A DNA stretch of 64,000 bases, taken from contig NZ_ADVG01000002.1 in NCBI RefSeq assembly GCF_000178855.1, forward strand, positions 1,054,001 to 1,118,000, in the 5' to 3' direction. Position numbers and translations under genes: made by a program. This DNA is from Ktedonobacter racemifer DSM 44963. GTDB taxonomy: Bacteria > Chloroflexota > Ktedonobacteria > Ktedonobacterales > Ktedonobacteraceae. Of the stretch, positions 17,457 through 24,669 are shown one piece after another. The stretch's first letter is position 1. The number at the start of each line of letters is the position of its first letter. Under the pieces are notes generated by a model. It was not told the origin of the DNA. It worked only from the letters and a program-made list of their open reading frames with translations, and did no database searches.

Positions 17457-18155
17457 TCACGCTTCACCCTCCTCCTCACTGCGATCCAACAGCACCCAGG
17501 GCCGAGCGCAGCGATAGAACAACGAGAAATCCAGAGTATGCGCAGCCGCACGCGCCACCGACGACAGACGGTAGTAGCGCATCATGTTTTCAATCGCATT
17601 AAAGGCCGACGTCCCGAGAATATAGCCATGGTGTTCCGCTAGCAGATCAGGCCAGCGAGTCCACAGCGCCACCGAAAACCACTGCATCCCCGGCCATGCC
17701 TCAGGCAGAATCACAGGCGGCACCTCATCCCCTCGATAGCGAGCCAGGAGTCCAGGGTAGTGATCCTCTCTTTCAAGAAGAGCTATTTGCACCAACTTGG
17801 CAACCAAACTTCTATGACAGGTGCGAGCATCCCGGCAGGCACAAAGCAACACCACCGGGCGACCTTCACGCAGCCAGGACGCCACTTCACGTACGGCATC
17901 CTCATGACCTGGCGCGAGCTGGATACCCTGTTCCTTGTGTGCATAGTTGACATTGCCAAGCCGCCGATCCCACACATAGCGCGAGCCATACGCCGAGCAC
18001 AGCGCCCCTTTATTCCAGGTCGCCGCCCACTTTGAATAGGGAGACAGACGAATATCGACCAGGAGCGCACGCTCATCACGCATCATCTGATGCACCTGGC
18101 GCTCTGTCTCAGGGTGTGCATACCCGAGCGTGTAGAGCGTTCCTTGCTCACTCAT
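17457..18155 (-). CDS. DUF488 family protein
   Basis: A 232-residue protein with the DUF488 signature: a start LYTLGYAHPE, the strand VDIRLSPYSKW, and the Cys/His-rich VVLLCACRDARTCHRSLVA near residue 115. The last two resemble the active-site region of the family, sometimes compared with nuclease-like or rhodanese-like folds; biochemical function is not established. The ~100 residues beyond the usual DUF488 core are specific to this protein. The ATG at 18155 has AAGGAG 8 nt upstream; an upstream in-frame GTG is not supported. Possibly read with the initiator gene about 95 bp downstream. Confidence 0.75.
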   Translation of the reverse strand: MSEQGTLYTLGYAHPETERQVHQMMRDERALLVDIRLSPYSKWAATWNKGALCSAYGSRYVWDRRLGNVNYAHKEQGIQLAPGHEDAVREVASWLREGRPVVLLCACRDARTCHRSLVAKLVQIALLEREDHYPGLLARYRGDEVPPVILPEAWPGMQWFSVALWTRWPDLLAEHHGYILGTSAFNAIENMMRYYRLSSVARAAAHTLDFSLFYRCARPWVLLDRSEEEGEA

Positions 18156-18231
18156 AGTTGCTCTCCTTCTTGAAGCCACAGAAGGGATAATTTATACTGA
18201 GGAACAATGATGAAAGAAAAGGAAGATAGCC

Positions 18232-19044
18232 ATGGCAGACGAAAAACAACTCGAACAGTTGAGACAAGGTATTGAGCATTGGAATAGATGGAGAAAAGAG
18301 CGAGATGATTATGAACGCGACCGTCTTGATGATCCTGAAGACGAGATTGGCGGTCCTGATCTGAGTGGCATTAACCTGAGTGGTAACAACCTGAGTGGTA
18401 TTCTCTTTTACGACGCCGACCTGAGTGGTGTCAATCTCAGCGATACTGACCTGAGTGGTGCCGATCTTGGTTGTGCTAACCTGAGTGGTGCTAACTTTAA
18501 CCGTACCAACCTTGAAAATGCCAATCTTGTCAATGCCAACCTGAGTGGTGCCAATTTCACCGGTGCCAACCTCACCGGTGCCAACCTTCCTCATGCCAAT
18601 TTCAGCAATGCTACTCTCAACAATGCTGATCTCATGTTTGTCACTATGGAGCAAATTATCCTCACCGGTGCCAGCTTGATTGGTGCAAACCTGTATGGTG
18701 CCACCATCAAATACGCAAATCTCAACCATGCTGACCTCAGCCGTGCTGATCTCAGACATACTACCCTTTACAAAACTACCTTCAGGGAAGCAAAGCTGAC
18801 AGCTGTATCCATAGGCTACACGATCTTCGCCGATATCGATTTGCGACAGACCATAGGCCTCGAAACCATCATTCCCGAAGGTCCATTGACCATTGGCATT
18901 GATACCCTTTTGCGATCTGGAGGTAACCTTCCAAAAAGCTTTTTCAGCCAAGCAGGGCTTGCATTCGACCCAGCAAGAAGTCCAGATGAGATAATCAAGA
19001 CCTGTATCCTTACCCTGAGTAAGATAGTCAAGGAACAAAAGTAA
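18232..19044 (+). CDS. Pentapeptide-repeat protein with a TIR-family-style linker
   Basis: A 270-residue protein. Residues ~1-40 are charged and helical; ~42-205 consist of about 30 A(D/N)LxG-type pentapeptides (NLSGADLSG, NLTGANL), predicted to form a right-handed beta-helix. The C-terminal segment GLETIIPEGPLTIGIDTLLR ... GNLPKSFFSQAGLA resembles the linker I recall between pentapeptide repeats and TIR-like domains in some cyanobacterial/Chloroflexota proteins. Here the frame ends ~35 residues later with no TIR domain. It is the only plus-strand gene in the middle of the element, so it is probably cargo. AAGGAAG lies 8 nt before the ATG. Other pentapeptide proteins bind gyrase; no evidence for that here. 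Confidence 0.85.
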   Translation: MADEKQLEQLRQGIEHWNRWRKERDDYERDRLDDPEDEIGGPDLSGINLSGNNLSGILFYDADLSGVNLSDTDLSGADLGCANLSGANFNRTNLENANLVNANLSGANFTGANLTGANLPHANFSNATLNNADLMFVTMEQIILTGASLIGANLYGATIKYANLNHADLSRADLRHTTLYKTTFREAKLTAVSIGYTIFADIDLRQTIGLETIIPEGPLTIGIDTLLRSGGNLPKSFFSQAGLAFDPARSPDEIIKTCILTLSKIVKEQK

Positions 19045-19064
19045 ATGAATCCAGCTTTGCCTTC

Positions 19065-20045
19065 TCATAACCCTTCTCCTTTCTGTATGCGTTGCCACAA
19101 CTCACGCGCCTCTAGACCGTAGTACAGGCGCAGAAAATCAAAGACCGAGCCACCCTGTTTCCAGGTATGGCAATACCAGCAGGCCCCACCCGGCTTACTC
19201 GGCTCATGCACCCACAGAGACGGATGTGTGTCCTTGCCATCTGAGTGATGCCAGCCAAACGGGCAACATCCCAATCCACTCCGATCCAGGGCCACATAGC
19301 GCCCAATCACACCTAGCGCATCCTGTTGGGCGCACCACTCTTGAATCGTCATGCGTGCCGTGGGACGGGTCAGTGCCGCAGCGTTTTTTTGAAGAGTATT
19401 TTTCTTGGGTGCTTCTTGAGCGTGTTCACGTTGTGGCGAGGATACCGCCGCGAGCGGCGTTACTCGTTGGACGGTGGAGAGCCAGGCGAGAGAGGCCCCA
19501 ACACCAGAGGCCACCGGCACCAGGCGACGGAACCACTCCGAGCGATCCAGAGAGACAAAGGGGTAACGCTCACCTGTCAGGCGATGCACACCCAGAGGCA
19601 CCCGCACCAGAGAGCCAGGCCCGGCCAGCGTGCTATCCTGTTTGGGGAAGAACTCCATCCCTTCAGGGCAGTACGGCAGGAGCCAGCGCCGGAGCTGGGC
19701 AGGAGAGAAAAGCGAGGCCAGGAACACCCACAGGTGACCACCACGCCGGGATGCCTCCAGGTGAGAGACAATGCCATCAGCTGCAAGCCGTTCTTGCACC
19801 TCAACCAGGTCAACCAGGCCGCCCCGTTTATCGCAGTCAAACACCCCGAACCGGCAGCACCCTTGCTCATCAATAACATAGGTCCCGAGGGTCACCTGCC
19901 CGGCGAGATGTGCCTGCACCAGGTCATACGTCAAAACACGACCCGCCCGCAGATACCCGCCGTCATCCCGCTGGACAGCATAGTCATTGCGCCGCCCGAT
20001 GCAGGTATTAACCAGAACGCCCAGTTCTTCACGCGAGAATGACAC
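19065..20045 (-). CDS. TOTE-type AEP primase with CHC2 zinc finger
   Basis: A 326-residue protein. Residues ~10-190 match the archaeo-eukaryotic primase fold in its TOTE-conflict-type form: GRRNDYAVQRD, the metal-binding DxD in FGVFDCDKRGG (~69), SRRGGHLWVFL (~100) and SLVRVPLGVHRLTGERYPF (~155). Residues ~245-320 are a DnaG-like CHC2 zinc finger: CCPFGWHHSDGKDTHPSL, then CWYCHTWKQGGSVFDFLRL. So polymerase and template-recognition modules are fused. The GTG at 20045 has AGGAGG 7 nt upstream; the frame continues to 20276 without another good site. It likely primes replication of the element with the Rep-like protein. No helicase is fused, unlike full TOTE systems. Confidence 0.78.
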   Translation of the reverse strand: MSFSREELGVLVNTCIGRRNDYAVQRDDGGYLRAGRVLTYDLVQAHLAGQVTLGTYVIDEQGCCRFGVFDCDKRGGLVDLVEVQERLAADGIVSHLEASRRGGHLWVFLASLFSPAQLRRWLLPYCPEGMEFFPKQDSTLAGPGSLVRVPLGVHRLTGERYPFVSLDRSEWFRRLVPVASGVGASLAWLSTVQRVTPLAAVSSPQREHAQEAPKKNTLQKNAAALTRPTARMTIQEWCAQQDALGVIGRYVALDRSGLGCCPFGWHHSDGKDTHPSLWVHEPSKPGGACWYCHTWKQGGSVFDFLRLYYGLEARELWQRIQKGEGL

Positions 20046-20124
20046 CGGCTCACCTCCTTTCTCAGGCAGAACTAACCATAAGCAAAAGTAATAGGTTATA
20101 GGTGAGAAAATAGGGAAAAATGCC

Positions 20125-20316
20125 TTAGAATACCCTTTTTGAGCTACAAATATGCCCTTTAATAGCCCTGAGACGTTCATACGGACGCCCGGCCATGCAG
20201 ACGTAGAATCCACCTTGCTCATTTTGTGTGTGAACTCTCTTGCCCGTCTCAGAGACACGTGTTCCCACCGCGCCACAAGCTACGTTATTTGCTATAAACC
20301 ATTGAGAGAGAGACAT
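20125..20316 (-). CDS. Small hypothetical protein
   Basis: A 63-residue frame between the primase and the membrane-protein operon, same strand. The ATG at 20316 is preceded by AAAAGG at 9 nt. It contains Cys residues in NVACGAV, FYVCMAG and HICSS, but no motif I recognise. Its existence as a gene is uncertain; it could be 5' leader of the primase transcript. Confidence 0.3.
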   Translation of the reverse strand: MSLSQWFIANNVACGAVGTRVSETGKRVHTQNEQGGFYVCMAGRPYERLRAIKGHICSSKRVF

Positions 20317-20430
20317 CAGTAATAACCTTTTCGTTATGTATTAAAGCTCTACCATAAGGCGCTCTAGAAGGGAGATGAGCGCCGCCCACCAAGCAAAGCG
20401 CGTGGCGCGTGGCGCTCAAAGAGAAGACCG

Positions 20431-21498
20431 TTACTTGTCTATGCGACGGAAACGAACCCGTTCCTGTTCAGGCGCTTGCCCTTCGGCGTTCAACGTCTGA
20501 AACTCACCCGTGATCGGCAGATCGGCGCTGGGCGATGGGAGCGATCCACCAGGCGTGCCAGTCGGCATCTGCAACAGGCGCGTGAACGTCTGTTCCTTGA
20601 GTCGGGCGAGGAACTCAGCATCTGCTTGTTCTTGCTCCACTTTGATCCCCAGGAGCTTGACCTTACTATCCGCCTCAGCCTCCAGCAGCTTGCGCTTGCC
20701 CTCAGCCTCAGCCAGTTCTGTATAGAGCTTGCCCCGCTCATGTTCAGCGCGAGCCATGAGCCGCACATCATTGCTATCAACCTGGCCGAGGAAAAAGGCC
20801 GTTCCGGCATCACCCAGGATGAAGCCAATCACACGCGAGGCCACGAAGAGGTACATGATGTTCATATTCGGGTCATGACTCGCCTGAACGATACTCAGGA
20901 GGAAAGCCGTTTGACCAATGATGTTAATGATCGCGAAAACCGCCCACAGGCCAGTACCGATCCAAACCGCCCGTTCTTGCGCGGCATCCACGTGACCGTA
21001 AATCTCTCGCTGTTGGGCCACCTCATGCCGTTTGATACCGACACCAAAGGTATGAAACATCATCGCCAGTTCGATGAAGAGAGCACCGCCCCAAATGATC
21101 ATTTGTCCGTTGCGATCTCCAGGTGCGACCAGATGCGTGAGAATGTAGGCCACCTCAGCAGCCGTCAGGAACACAAAGGCAATCGGCCCGGCCAGGAGCC
21201 AGATTCTGAGAAAGAAGAGCATGACGCGCTCATGAAACGGACGACCTACACGAGCCTTTTCAATGCGCTCCATACGCCGCCGTTTCATCATGTCTTCATG
21301 CGAAAGCTTTTCGCCCTGGAAGGCGTCCGGGTCATCCTCGTACGTTTCCCCATTGACGAAGCGGGCAGGGGAGCGAGGCCCAGAGGGAGCAGGCCGAGCC
21401 GGTACACCGGTCATACTGTCTTCATCATCTCGACGACCAAAGCCCAACGCTTTCCCAAGCTTGTTCATAAAGCCTTGAGACTGTTGTTGTTCACTCAT
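20431..21498 (-). CDS. Four-helix membrane protein with cytoplasmic coiled tail
   Basis: A 355-residue protein. Residues ~1-80 are hydrophilic (GFGRRDDEDSMTG). Four membrane helices follow at about 90-120 (LRIWLLAGPIAFVFLTAAEV), 130-150, 180-205 (GLWAVFAIINIIGQTAFLL) and 215-240. The tail, residues ~245-315, is a charged, probably coiled-coil stretch (ELAEAEGKRKLLEAEADSKVK). The ATG at 21498 overlaps the preceding gene by 8 nt and has AAGGA at the right spacing. I do not recognise the family. As last gene of the small-protein operon that includes a membrane-anchored lysozyme-like protein, a role in transfer or in membrane anchoring is possible, but that is inference. Confidence 0.7.
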   Translation of the reverse strand: MSEQQQSQGFMNKLGKALGFGRRDDEDSMTGVPARPAPSGPRSPARFVNGETYEDDPDAFQGEKLSHEDMMKRRRMERIEKARVGRPFHERVMLFFLRIWLLAGPIAFVFLTAAEVAYILTHLVAPGDRNGQMIIWGGALFIELAMMFHTFGVGIKRHEVAQQREIYGHVDAAQERAVWIGTGLWAVFAIINIIGQTAFLLSIVQASHDPNMNIMYLFVASRVIGFILGDAGTAFFLGQVDSNDVRLMARAEHERGKLYTELAEAEGKRKLLEAEADSKVKLLGIKVEQEQADAEFLARLKEQTFTRLLQMPTGTPGGSLPSPSADLPITGEFQTLNAEGQAPEQERVRFRRIDK

Positions 21499-21871
21499 GT
21501 TTGCCATCCTTGCTCGGGGAAAAGTTCCCCGTCTGTAGCCACTCAATCGCTTTCATAACCCATTCCATATCCTTACAGCGCATCACATCGTTCCAATGAC
21601 CTTGACCAGCACCTATATATCCAGCACGCCGGTCACCCAAAACACCATTGCCAATAGGAAAACTCAACTCAGGATATTCGTGATCTTTCCCCCACTGCCA
21701 GAGCCAGGCCCGCAGGTTACACATTTCAGCAAGGGAAAGATGAGAGGAACGAACGCGAGGAAGAGAGACAACACGCACCTCCTGAACAAGCTGTGTCTCA
21801 GCAGATGCAGCCACCTCCTCACCCGCCATCCACAAGGACATTTGCTGGGCCGAAACAGATGTACGAGCCAT
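21491..21871 (-). CDS. Hypothetical protein of the element operon
   Basis: A 126-residue soluble protein with no membrane segment or signal. It is rich in Trp and charged residues in its second half (NLRAWLWQWGKDHEYPELSF, GHWNDVMRCKDMEWVMKAIEWL). The N-terminal third resembles a short disordered region. No family recognised. The ATG at 21871 follows AGAGGT; its stop overlaps the start of the membrane-protein gene, which indicates coupled translation. Confidence 0.6.
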   Translation of the reverse strand: MARTSVSAQQMSLWMAGEEVAASAETQLVQEVRVVSLPRVRSSHLSLAEMCNLRAWLWQWGKDHEYPELSFPIGNGVLGDRRAGYIGAGQGHWNDVMRCKDMEWVMKAIEWLQTGNFSPSKDGKHE

Positions 21872-21936
21872 ACCAATACCTCTAGGAACCAACAAAGAAA
21901 GGTGAGCCAGCCGGAGCCAGGCCCACCATACACGCG

Positions 21937-22269
21937 CTACTCGTCGTCATCCGCAGGGACACCCAGGTCCTTGAGATTGGTCACCTGAGAGCGAATCTGC
22001 ATCACCGTGCGACCGTCCTTGAGCTTGCGCTCACCCGCTGTTTGCGCGGAGACAGTGACCTTGACCTTGTGGCCGACCAGCTCATCATTGAGCACGTCCG
22101 CATACTGTGGATCATCGCCGCGCATCTGGCAGGACCACACATGCCCAAAGCGCATATCATTAATTTCCATCGAGAGGAAATGCCACTCATCGCCCTTGCG
22201 AGGGCCACTCTCAGTCACACCAGAAACCTCACGTTTGTTCATCAGAATACCGGTTAAAATCGCAGCCAT
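21937..22269 (-). CDS. Small OB-fold-like protein (possible ssDNA-binding)
   Basis: A 110-residue protein with a strand-rich pattern: MAAILTGILMNKREVSGVTE, WHFLSMEIND, GHKVKVTVSAQ, and TVMQIRSQVTNL, ending in an acidic tail (VPADDDE). A five-strand layout with an acidic C-terminal tip is what single-stranded-DNA-binding proteins show, and plasmid- or ICE-encoded SSB-like proteins are common. I cannot confirm the family from sequence alone. AAGGAG lies 9 nt before the ATG. It lies 21 bp after the zinc-ribbon gene, in the same operon. Confidence 0.5.
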   Translation of the reverse strand: MAAILTGILMNKREVSGVTESGPRKGDEWHFLSMEINDMRFGHVWSCQMRGDDPQYADVLNDELVGHKVKVTVSAQTAGERKLKDGRTVMQIRSQVTNLKDLGVPADDDE

Positions 22270-22290
22270 AGCGTTTTCTCCTTTTCGCAA

Positions 22291-22488
22291 CTAACGAAAC
22301 TGTTTTTGATGACGAGCGCACCAGGTGATCAGAACCCGACCAGCAGGCATCCCACCCAGGCACCCAGGGCAAACCGCGCTACAGAAACAAGAACGACATT
22401 GAAACCAGCCTACAGAACCGACAACCTTGATCAACTGGTGACGATGGGCACCAGCTCCCACACCTGCACGCCGAGAGCGAACCAGCAT
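22291..22488 (-). CDS. Small Cys-rich zinc-ribbon-like protein
   Basis: A 65-residue protein. Residues ~30-45 contain a dense cysteine cluster, WFQCRSCFCSAVCPGCLGG, with CxxC pairs, followed by another Cys near residue 57. This suggests one zinc-binding site, although spacing differs from classical ribbons. The ATG at 22488 overlaps the stop of the lysozyme-like gene by one base (TGATG) and is preceded by GGAGG. The coupling and the cysteines make it a probable real gene despite its size. Confidence 0.6.
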   Translation of the reverse strand: MLVRSRRAGVGAGAHRHQLIKVVGSVGWFQCRSCFCSAVCPGCLGGMPAGRVLITWCARHQKQFR

Positions 22489-23093
22489 CACGCCACCTCC
22501 ATGCGACCAGACCGCAGCGCGGCCACCATCTGCTTGACCGCTGAGACATACGCCGGGACGTTGTTCTCAGAGCCAGGGGCATAGACCGGGATAATGGTAT
22601 CAACCGTGGTCAAACCGCGAGGGATGTACTCCGACTTGAGCAAGCGGAACCAATCCAGGTAACCCGCTTCCCAGGAGGAGTAAGCGCGGAACCGACCAAT
22701 ACAAGAGGGATAGCCAGGCGTGCAGATAATATTTCCAAGTGACTTAGTAGCGTGAGCAGCTCCATAGAGGCCGAACGTGCTTTCATGCCAGAAGAAGGCC
22801 AGAGCAAAGGCCGGGTCAATGCCGTACATGCCGCCATCTTCATAGAGCGCCTTGCCAGTGCCAGCCGCAGAAGAACCATAATGCGCTAGCACCTGGTCAA
22901 TGAACGCCGCCGAGATGGTAGGAGTGCCAAGAATGCTTGCCACATCGGACGATGTACGAACCACGCCAGCAGACGCAGTATTGCCACTGGCCTCAACACG
23001 CTTGACCAGAGGAGAAGAGGAGTACCAGGCCAGGCCAAGCGTCAGAGCGCCAATGATAAGAACCAGGCCAACCAGGTTGATCAATCGAGACAT
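22488..23093 (-). CDS. Membrane-anchored lysozyme-like/glucosaminidase domain protein
   Basis: A 201-residue protein. Residues ~5-25 are a signal anchor (LVGLVLIIGALTLGLAWYS). The remaining extracytoplasmic part has a lysozyme-superfamily core: YGIDPAFALAFFWHESTFG (~90-110) with the catalytic Glu in HES, then NIICTPGYPSC and FRAYSSWEAGYLDWFRLL. The same arrangement occurs in peptidoglycan-cleaving proteins of Gram-positive conjugative elements and in secreted glucosaminidase-type proteins. A role in opening the wall for transfer is plausible. The ATG at 23093 has AAGGAAGG upstream at 5 nt. First long gene of a compact operon running to 20431. Confidence 0.75.
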   Translation of the reverse strand: MSRLINLVGLVLIIGALTLGLAWYSSSPLVKRVEASGNTASAGVVRTSSDVASILGTPTISAAFIDQVLAHYGSSAAGTGKALYEDGGMYGIDPAFALAFFWHESTFGLYGAAHATKSLGNIICTPGYPSCIGRFRAYSSWEAGYLDWFRLLKSEYIPRGLTTVDTIIPVYAPGSENNVPAYVSAVKQMVAALRSGRMEVA

Positions 23094-23223
23094 ACCGCAC
23101 CTTCCTTGATGCACAAGTTGACAGGCCAGGCCCGATATGTCTAAATGAAATCGAGCCTAGCAATCGACTGTGAACGCTCAAACCGTTGGGCTAAGGTGTA
23201 CCAGACCTTAGCTCAACACCACG

Positions 23224-23367
23224 CTACTGGAGCGTGACATGTCCCCGAGCGCAACGATACTTTGGCCGACCTAAAAGCGACTTCCCATCCTCAAGGGCAA
23301 CCTGCCCACACTTGCGACAAGCCACCCGCCGGATAAATTGCACGTCCGTGTTCATCTTCTTGCCCAT
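23224..23367 (-). CDS. Tiny zinc-ribbon protein (47 residues)
   Basis: A frame of 47 codons on the minus strand, ATG at 23367 preceded by AAAGGAGGTGCG, a near-perfect Shine-Dalgarno site. The protein is basic and carries CRKCG near residue 17 and YRCARGHV near residue 37, a CxxC...CxxxH pattern typical of a single zinc ribbon. It is the most upstream gene of the minus-strand operon and faces the divergent HTH-GNAT gene across a repeat-rich 210-bp region. Possible DNA-binding or structural role; family not recognised. Confidence 0.65.
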   Translation of the reverse strand: MGKKMNTDVQFIRRVACRKCGQVALEDGKSLLGRPKYRCARGHVTLQ

Positions 23368-23398
23368 CGCACCTCCTTTCGCTTCAAAAGCTAACAAA

Positions 23399-23505
23399 AC
23401 TTAAAAAACTTCAAACACTCAACGATCTAAGAATACCCGAAGAACTTCGGAATGCCAAGCGCAAAACACTTAAAAAACTTCAATTTTTGCGCAAACTTAA
23501 AAAAC
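23399..23505 (+). repeat. ACTTAAAAAAC direct repeats (iteron-like)
   Basis: Three copies in the divergent intergenic region: ACTTAAAAAACTTCAA at 23399-23414 and 23468-23483, and ACTTAAAAAAC at 23495-23505. The spacing between the last two is 27 bp. The region is strongly AT-rich against a GC-rich element. It could be a replication origin with iterons or operator sites for the HTH proteins. Confidence 0.55.
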
Positions 23506-23525
23506 ATGTTACCATTGAGTTATAA

Positions 23526-23543
23526 AGAGTGTTTAAACACTCT
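23526..23543. promoter_or_regulatory. 18-bp perfect palindrome, putative operator
   Basis: AGAGTGTTTAAACACTCT is an exact palindrome lying 33 bp upstream of the HTH-GNAT start and just after a TATAAA box. Position suggests autoregulation by the HTH protein or by the excisionase. Confidence 0.55.
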
Positions 23544-23576
23544 CTTTTAGGCATTGGGAGATATAAGGAGACGGCC

Positions 23577-24449
23577 GTGAAGAACTACTACACCGCAAAG
23601 GAAGCCCAAGAGAGGTTAGGGCTCAAAGAAGGCAATTTTTTCTACTTGGTACGCACTGGAAGAATAAACAAAATAACGCCTCCGGGTAAAAAGCAAGGGG
23701 TCTACCCTCGAAGTGAAATAGACAAATTCGCAAGAGAAATGCTAGCTTTTATGACTTATGATGAAGGGAAAGAGGTACAGTTCATGAAGGTCCAAACAGA
23801 AGACGATGTGAAAGAAGAGTACGAGCTGGCATCTCTGGTATTTGGCAATGCTACTCATGACATACCTACACGCGAAGCCTGGCTAAAGAGCAATCCCGAT
23901 ATCTCATTTGTCGTCAGAGATCAAGGAACACTTGTTAGCTTTATTGATGTTCTTCCTGTCAAGCATGATACTATCATGCGGTTTATGAATGGAGAGATCA
24001 GAGGTTGGGAGATACCCGCAGAAGACGTGCTCACCTATACCCCAGGCAGCGAGGTAGAATGCATTATCATGAGTATGGTGACAAGACCTGACATAGAACC
24101 TGTGAAAAGAAAAGGTTATGGAAGAAAACTTCTCAGCGGATTCCTAGACTTCATTCAGCATCTCACTGAGAAAGACGTTCAGATAACCAAACTCTATGCA
24201 ACCAGCTCAACCCCGAGCGGTATAGCTATCATGGACAACGCAGGATTTGACCGAATCGGCCAGATCGGTAAACGTGTCGCGTTTGAAATGGACACAAGAA
24301 CATCAGAAGCAAGAATTGCCAGAGAATACAGGAAGATATTAGACACCCACAGAGAGGAGCAAGAACAGGGGAAAACGCATAAGGTGTCAAGTTCAGGTGT
24401 CAAAAATGCACTATACACACATAAAGAAGGCCCAGGACTAGCAAGATAA
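23577..24449 (+). CDS. HTH-GNAT fusion protein
   Basis: A 290-residue protein. Residues ~1-60 are an excisionase/MerR-type helix-turn-helix (NYYTAKEAQERLGLKEGNFF, then a wing VYPRSEIDKFAREM). Residues ~75-250 form an N-acetyltransferase-like domain: the acetyl-CoA pyrophosphate loop is RKGYGRKLLSGFLD (~183) and the last strand region is SGIAIMDNAGFDRIGQIG. A charged tail follows. The GTG at 23577 has AAGGAG at 7 nt. Its position at the right end and the palindrome before it suggest a regulator of the element with acetyltransferase activity or an acyl-CoA-sensing domain. The last ~25 codons overlap the AGGTGTCA doublet of the right end. Confidence 0.78.
   Translation: MKNYYTAKEAQERLGLKEGNFFYLVRTGRINKITPPGKKQGVYPRSEIDKFAREMLAFMTYDEGKEVQFMKVQTEDDVKEEYELASLVFGNATHDIPTREAWLKSNPDISFVVRDQGTLVSFIDVLPVKHDTIMRFMNGEIRGWEIPAEDVLTYTPGSEVECIIMSMVTRPDIEPVKRKGYGRKLLSGFLDFIQHLTEKDVQITKLYATSSTPSGIAIMDNAGFDRIGQIGKRVAFEMDTRTSEARIAREYRKILDTHREEQEQGKTHKVSSSGVKNALYTHKEGPGLAR
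24381..24405 (+). promoter_or_regulatory. AGGTGTCA doublet, right end (putative integrase arm site)
   Basis: AAGGTGTCAAGT followed by TCAGGTGTCAAAA, the same 12-bp-spaced doublet and orientation as at 12523-12547. It lies inside the 3' end of the HTH-GNAT gene. Confidence 0.5.
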
Positions 24450-24465
24450 TTAAGCTCATGATATC

Positions 24466-24480
24466 ATAGCCGTATCCCAT
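24466..24480. other. Putative right attachment site
   Basis: ATAGCCGTATCCCAT, the exact direct repeat of 12390-12404. It lies 190 bp upstream of smpB. The next ~190 bp hold no tRNA that I can fold. Confidence 0.55.
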
Positions 24481-24669
24481 TTTCAGGTCTTTGCACTCGC
24501 CAGGGGCGGGAAGGCGGCAGGGAGAAGCTTTTGTCACTTCCCCTCTGGCGTATCGCAGAGACCTCCTGTGGCTGGCTCACACGTGTAAAAGAGTGGAGAG
24601 AGACCACAGTGTTCCTGCTTGCCTGTTAGCAAGCAGTGTGACGACCTGTGTTGAGGAGGAAGAAGACGC

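Larger units (their letters stand above)
12390..24480. mobile_element. Integrated mobilizable/replicative element (~12 kb)
   Basis: Bounded by the 15-bp direct repeat ATAGCCGTATCCCAT at 12390-12404 and 24466-24480. The integrase lies near the left end. Inside are an excisionase-like protein, a Rep_trans/MobT-like initiator, a TOTE-type primase with a zinc finger, an operon of small proteins including a membrane-anchored lysozyme-like protein, and an HTH-GNAT protein. Copies of AGGTGTCA near both ends look like integrase arm sites. No FtsK/TraG-type coupling ATPase or type IV secretion gene is visible, so it is probably an IME, phage-plasmid-like or AICE-like element rather than a complete ICE. 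The insertion lies between the MMPL gene and smpB. Exact ends are inferred; 15-bp chance matches in a window this size are possible. Confidence 0.7.

Noticed and set aside
18148..19098. 316-codon frame antisense to the pentapeptide gene, rich in GT/I repeats
   Set aside because: Its periodicity mirrors the pentapeptide repeats on the other strand; no Shine-Dalgarno site or domain. The plus-strand frame has a good start and a known fold.
19065..20045. A complete TOTE conflict (defence) system
   Set aside because: Only the primase module is present; no fused helicase, nuclease or endonuclease genes beside it.
24481..24669. tRNA or tmRNA gene at the attachment site before smpB
   Set aside because: Integrases often target such genes and ssrA is a partner of smpB, but no acceptor stem, T loop motif or CCA-end fold is visible here.
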